From positions 1 through 6,413 of the forward strand of contig JAICTU010000504.1 of NCBI GenBank assembly GCA_025936205.1: a stretch of DNA of 6,413 nt, read 5' to 3'. The notes under the pieces were generated by a model. It had not been told where the DNA came from and searched no databases. It saw nothing but the letters and a program-made list of their open reading frames with translations. Of the stretch, positions 5,624 to 6,413 are shown in pieces. The stretch comes from Polyangiaceae bacterium (GTDB lineage: Bacteria; Myxococcota; Polyangia; Polyangiales; Polyangiaceae). Numbering within the stretch: position 1 is the first letter of the stretch; each line of letters starts with the position of its first letter. Made by a program: the position numbers and the translations under genes.

Positions 5624-6324
5624 GCGGAGAGGCCGCTGCCGCGGCGCCCGGCGTGGCCGCGGTCGTGTTCGATCTGGACGGCACGCTGATCGACTCTTGC
5701 AAGGACATTGCGCAGGCGGCGAACCACTGCCTGCGCTTCGCCGGCCTGAGCGAATGCAGCGAAGAGCGCATCTGCCAGTGCATCGGTGACGGCTCGCGCG
5801 TGCTGCTGGAGCGAGCCTCGGGCCTGGCGGCGAACGATCCCCGGATCGATCAGATGCTGCAGGAGTTCTTCGTGTACTACACGGCGCACTCGGTCGATCA
5901 CACGCGGCTGATGCCGGGCGCGCGCGAGGTGCTCGCTCGGCTCAGCCATCTGCCGCGCGCGCTGTGCACCAACAAGCCGCGCGCCACGACCGGAGCCGTG
6001 CTCGAAGGCCTGGGCATCGCCCGTGACTTCGACGCAGTGGTCGCCCACGGCGACGTGCCGCAGACGAAGCCGCACCCCGCGCCACTACAGCGCGTCGCCG
6101 AGTTGCTCGGCGTGCCCTGCTCCGGGCTGGTGATGGTCGGTGATGGCCCGCAGGACATCGAGTGCGCGCGCGCCGCCGGCGCGCGCAGCATCGGCATCTC
6201 GGAGGCATTGATCATGCCCCTCGAGCGCCTGCTCGCGGCTAGACCGGATCAGGTCGTGCCGCTCGCAGAGGTGCCGTCGGTCATCGAGCGTTGGCGGCGC
6301 GAGCCGGCGGCTCACCGGCGCTGA
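5620..6324 (+). CDS. HAD-superfamily phosphatase, phosphoglycolate phosphatase (Gph)-like
   Basis: This is a haloacid-dehalogenase-type Mg-dependent phosphatase of 234 residues, counted from the GTG at 5620. Motif I is VVFDLDGTLID (15-25) with nucleophile Asp18 and acid/base Asp20. Motif II is LCTNKP (115-120), motif III is Lys150 in QTKPHPAPL, and motif IV is VMVGDGPQDIECARAAG (171-187) with Asp175 and Asp179. A helical C1 cap lies between about 27 and 95. The CIGDGSRVLLERA cap segment and the TNKP and KPHPAPL strings resemble Gph, which removes 2-phosphoglycolate, but the C-terminal segment after IGIS (191-194) lacks the usual Gph glycine/tyrosine loop, so the substrate is uncertain. The GTG start overlaps the TGA of the upstream heme-protein gene (GTGA). 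The same frame is open further upstream, but only as an overlap with that gene. The 3' end overlaps the convergent right-edge gene by 44 nt. Confidence 0.88.
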   Translation: MSGEAAAAAPGVAAVVFDLDGTLIDSCKDIAQAANHCLRFAGLSECSEERICQCIGDGSRVLLERASGLAANDPRIDQMLQEFFVYYTAHSVDHTRLMPGAREVLARLSHLPRALCTNKPRATTGAVLEGLGIARDFDAVVAHGDVPQTKPHPAPLQRVAELLGVPCSGLVMVGDGPQDIECARAAGARSIGISEALIMPLERLLAARPDQVVPLAEVPSVIERWRREPAAHRR

Positions 6325-6413
6325 GCAGCTCGCGGTAAGCGTCGGCGATCTGCGCGAAGCGCCGGCACAGAGCGGCGCGCGTGAGCTCGCCCGCCTGCGG
6401 GTGTCGATCGGGA
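6281..6413 (-). CDS. Partial CDS, C-terminal end with J-domain-like segment
   Basis: Only the last 43 codons and stop (TGA at 6281-6283) are inside the window; the gene begins beyond the right edge. The visible residues start PDRHPQAGELTRAAL and continue CRRFAQIADAYRELLSAG. This matches the second half of a DnaJ J-domain: the PD of the HPD motif, then helix III with F-x2-I-x2-AY-x2-L. The one base preceding the first full codon is T, which is compatible with CAT (His) completing HPD. The protein ends about 13 residues after that helix, so the J-domain would be C-terminal (as in DjlA-type proteins) or the whole protein is small. J-domains stimulate the ATPase of Hsp70 (DnaK) and bring it clients. 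With so little visible, the family call rests on about 30 residues. Confidence 0.6.
   Translation of the reverse strand, partial: PDRHPQAGELTRAALCRRFAQIADAYRELLSAGEPPARAANAR

Noticed and set aside
5449..6075. Minus-strand open frame of 208 codons opposite the heme-protein/phosphatase junction
   Set aside because: Both plus-strand genes carry clear family motifs through this stretch; the antisense product is composition-driven.
6166..6186. Perfect 9-bp GC-only inverted repeat (GCGCGCGCC / GGCGCGCGC) with 3-nt spacer
   Set aside because: It lies inside motif IV of the phosphatase gene and encodes the conserved Cys-Ala-Arg-Ala-Ala-Gly-Ala-Arg run. Alanine/arginine codons in a GC-rich genome give this by default, and a mid-gene terminator is implausible.

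Overview
The window is a gene-dense, very GC-rich piece of bacterial chromosome with G/C-ending codons throughout. Myxococcota (Polyangia/Sorangium-like) or a neighbouring diderm lineage fits best: the DNA is high-GC, there are alanine/arginine-rich exported TPR-type proteins, and hisZ-purA sits next to a chlorite-dismutase-family gene. This assignment is inferred from style; no rRNA or other taxonomic marker is present.

Minus-strand operon (about 4703 down to 1, continuing off the left edge). The order of transcription is hisZ (ATP phosphoribosyltransferase regulatory subunit), purA (adenylosuccinate synthetase), a 313-residue helical-repeat protein, then a TPR protein with a signal peptide that is cut by the window edge. 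The junctions are very tight: 1 nt between hisZ and purA, 18 nt between purA and the third gene, and a one-base TGATG overlap between the third and fourth genes. HisZ supports the first step of histidine synthesis, which consumes ATP and later releases AICAR into the purine pathway. PurA makes the AMP precursor, so the first pair links histidine and adenine nucleotide supply. The two downstream repeat proteins have no obvious metabolic link to them.

Divergent intergenic region (4704-4864). This 161 bp separates the minus-strand operon from a plus-strand pair. It holds a cluster of overlapping inverted repeats (4748-4774) and a strong ribosome-binding-like AAAGGAGG (4806-4813) that has no start codon at the right distance. 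I could not place a convincing -35/-10 pair in either direction.

Plus-strand pair (4865-6324). A chlorite dismutase/HemQ-family heme protein is followed, through a GTGA stop/start overlap, by a HAD-superfamily phosphatase of the phosphoglycolate-phosphatase (Gph) type.

Right edge (6281-6413, minus strand). The end of a gene whose last residues look like the second half of a DnaJ J-domain overlaps the 3' end of the phosphatase gene tail to tail by 44 nt.

Nothing here amounts to a clearly new biological system. No mobile element, CRISPR array, RNA gene or attachment site is visible. The points most worth a second look are the exported repeat proteins co-transcribed with purA, the extended HisZ with no ATG start and an apparent extra C-terminal domain, and the HemQ-like protein's family-specific residues.
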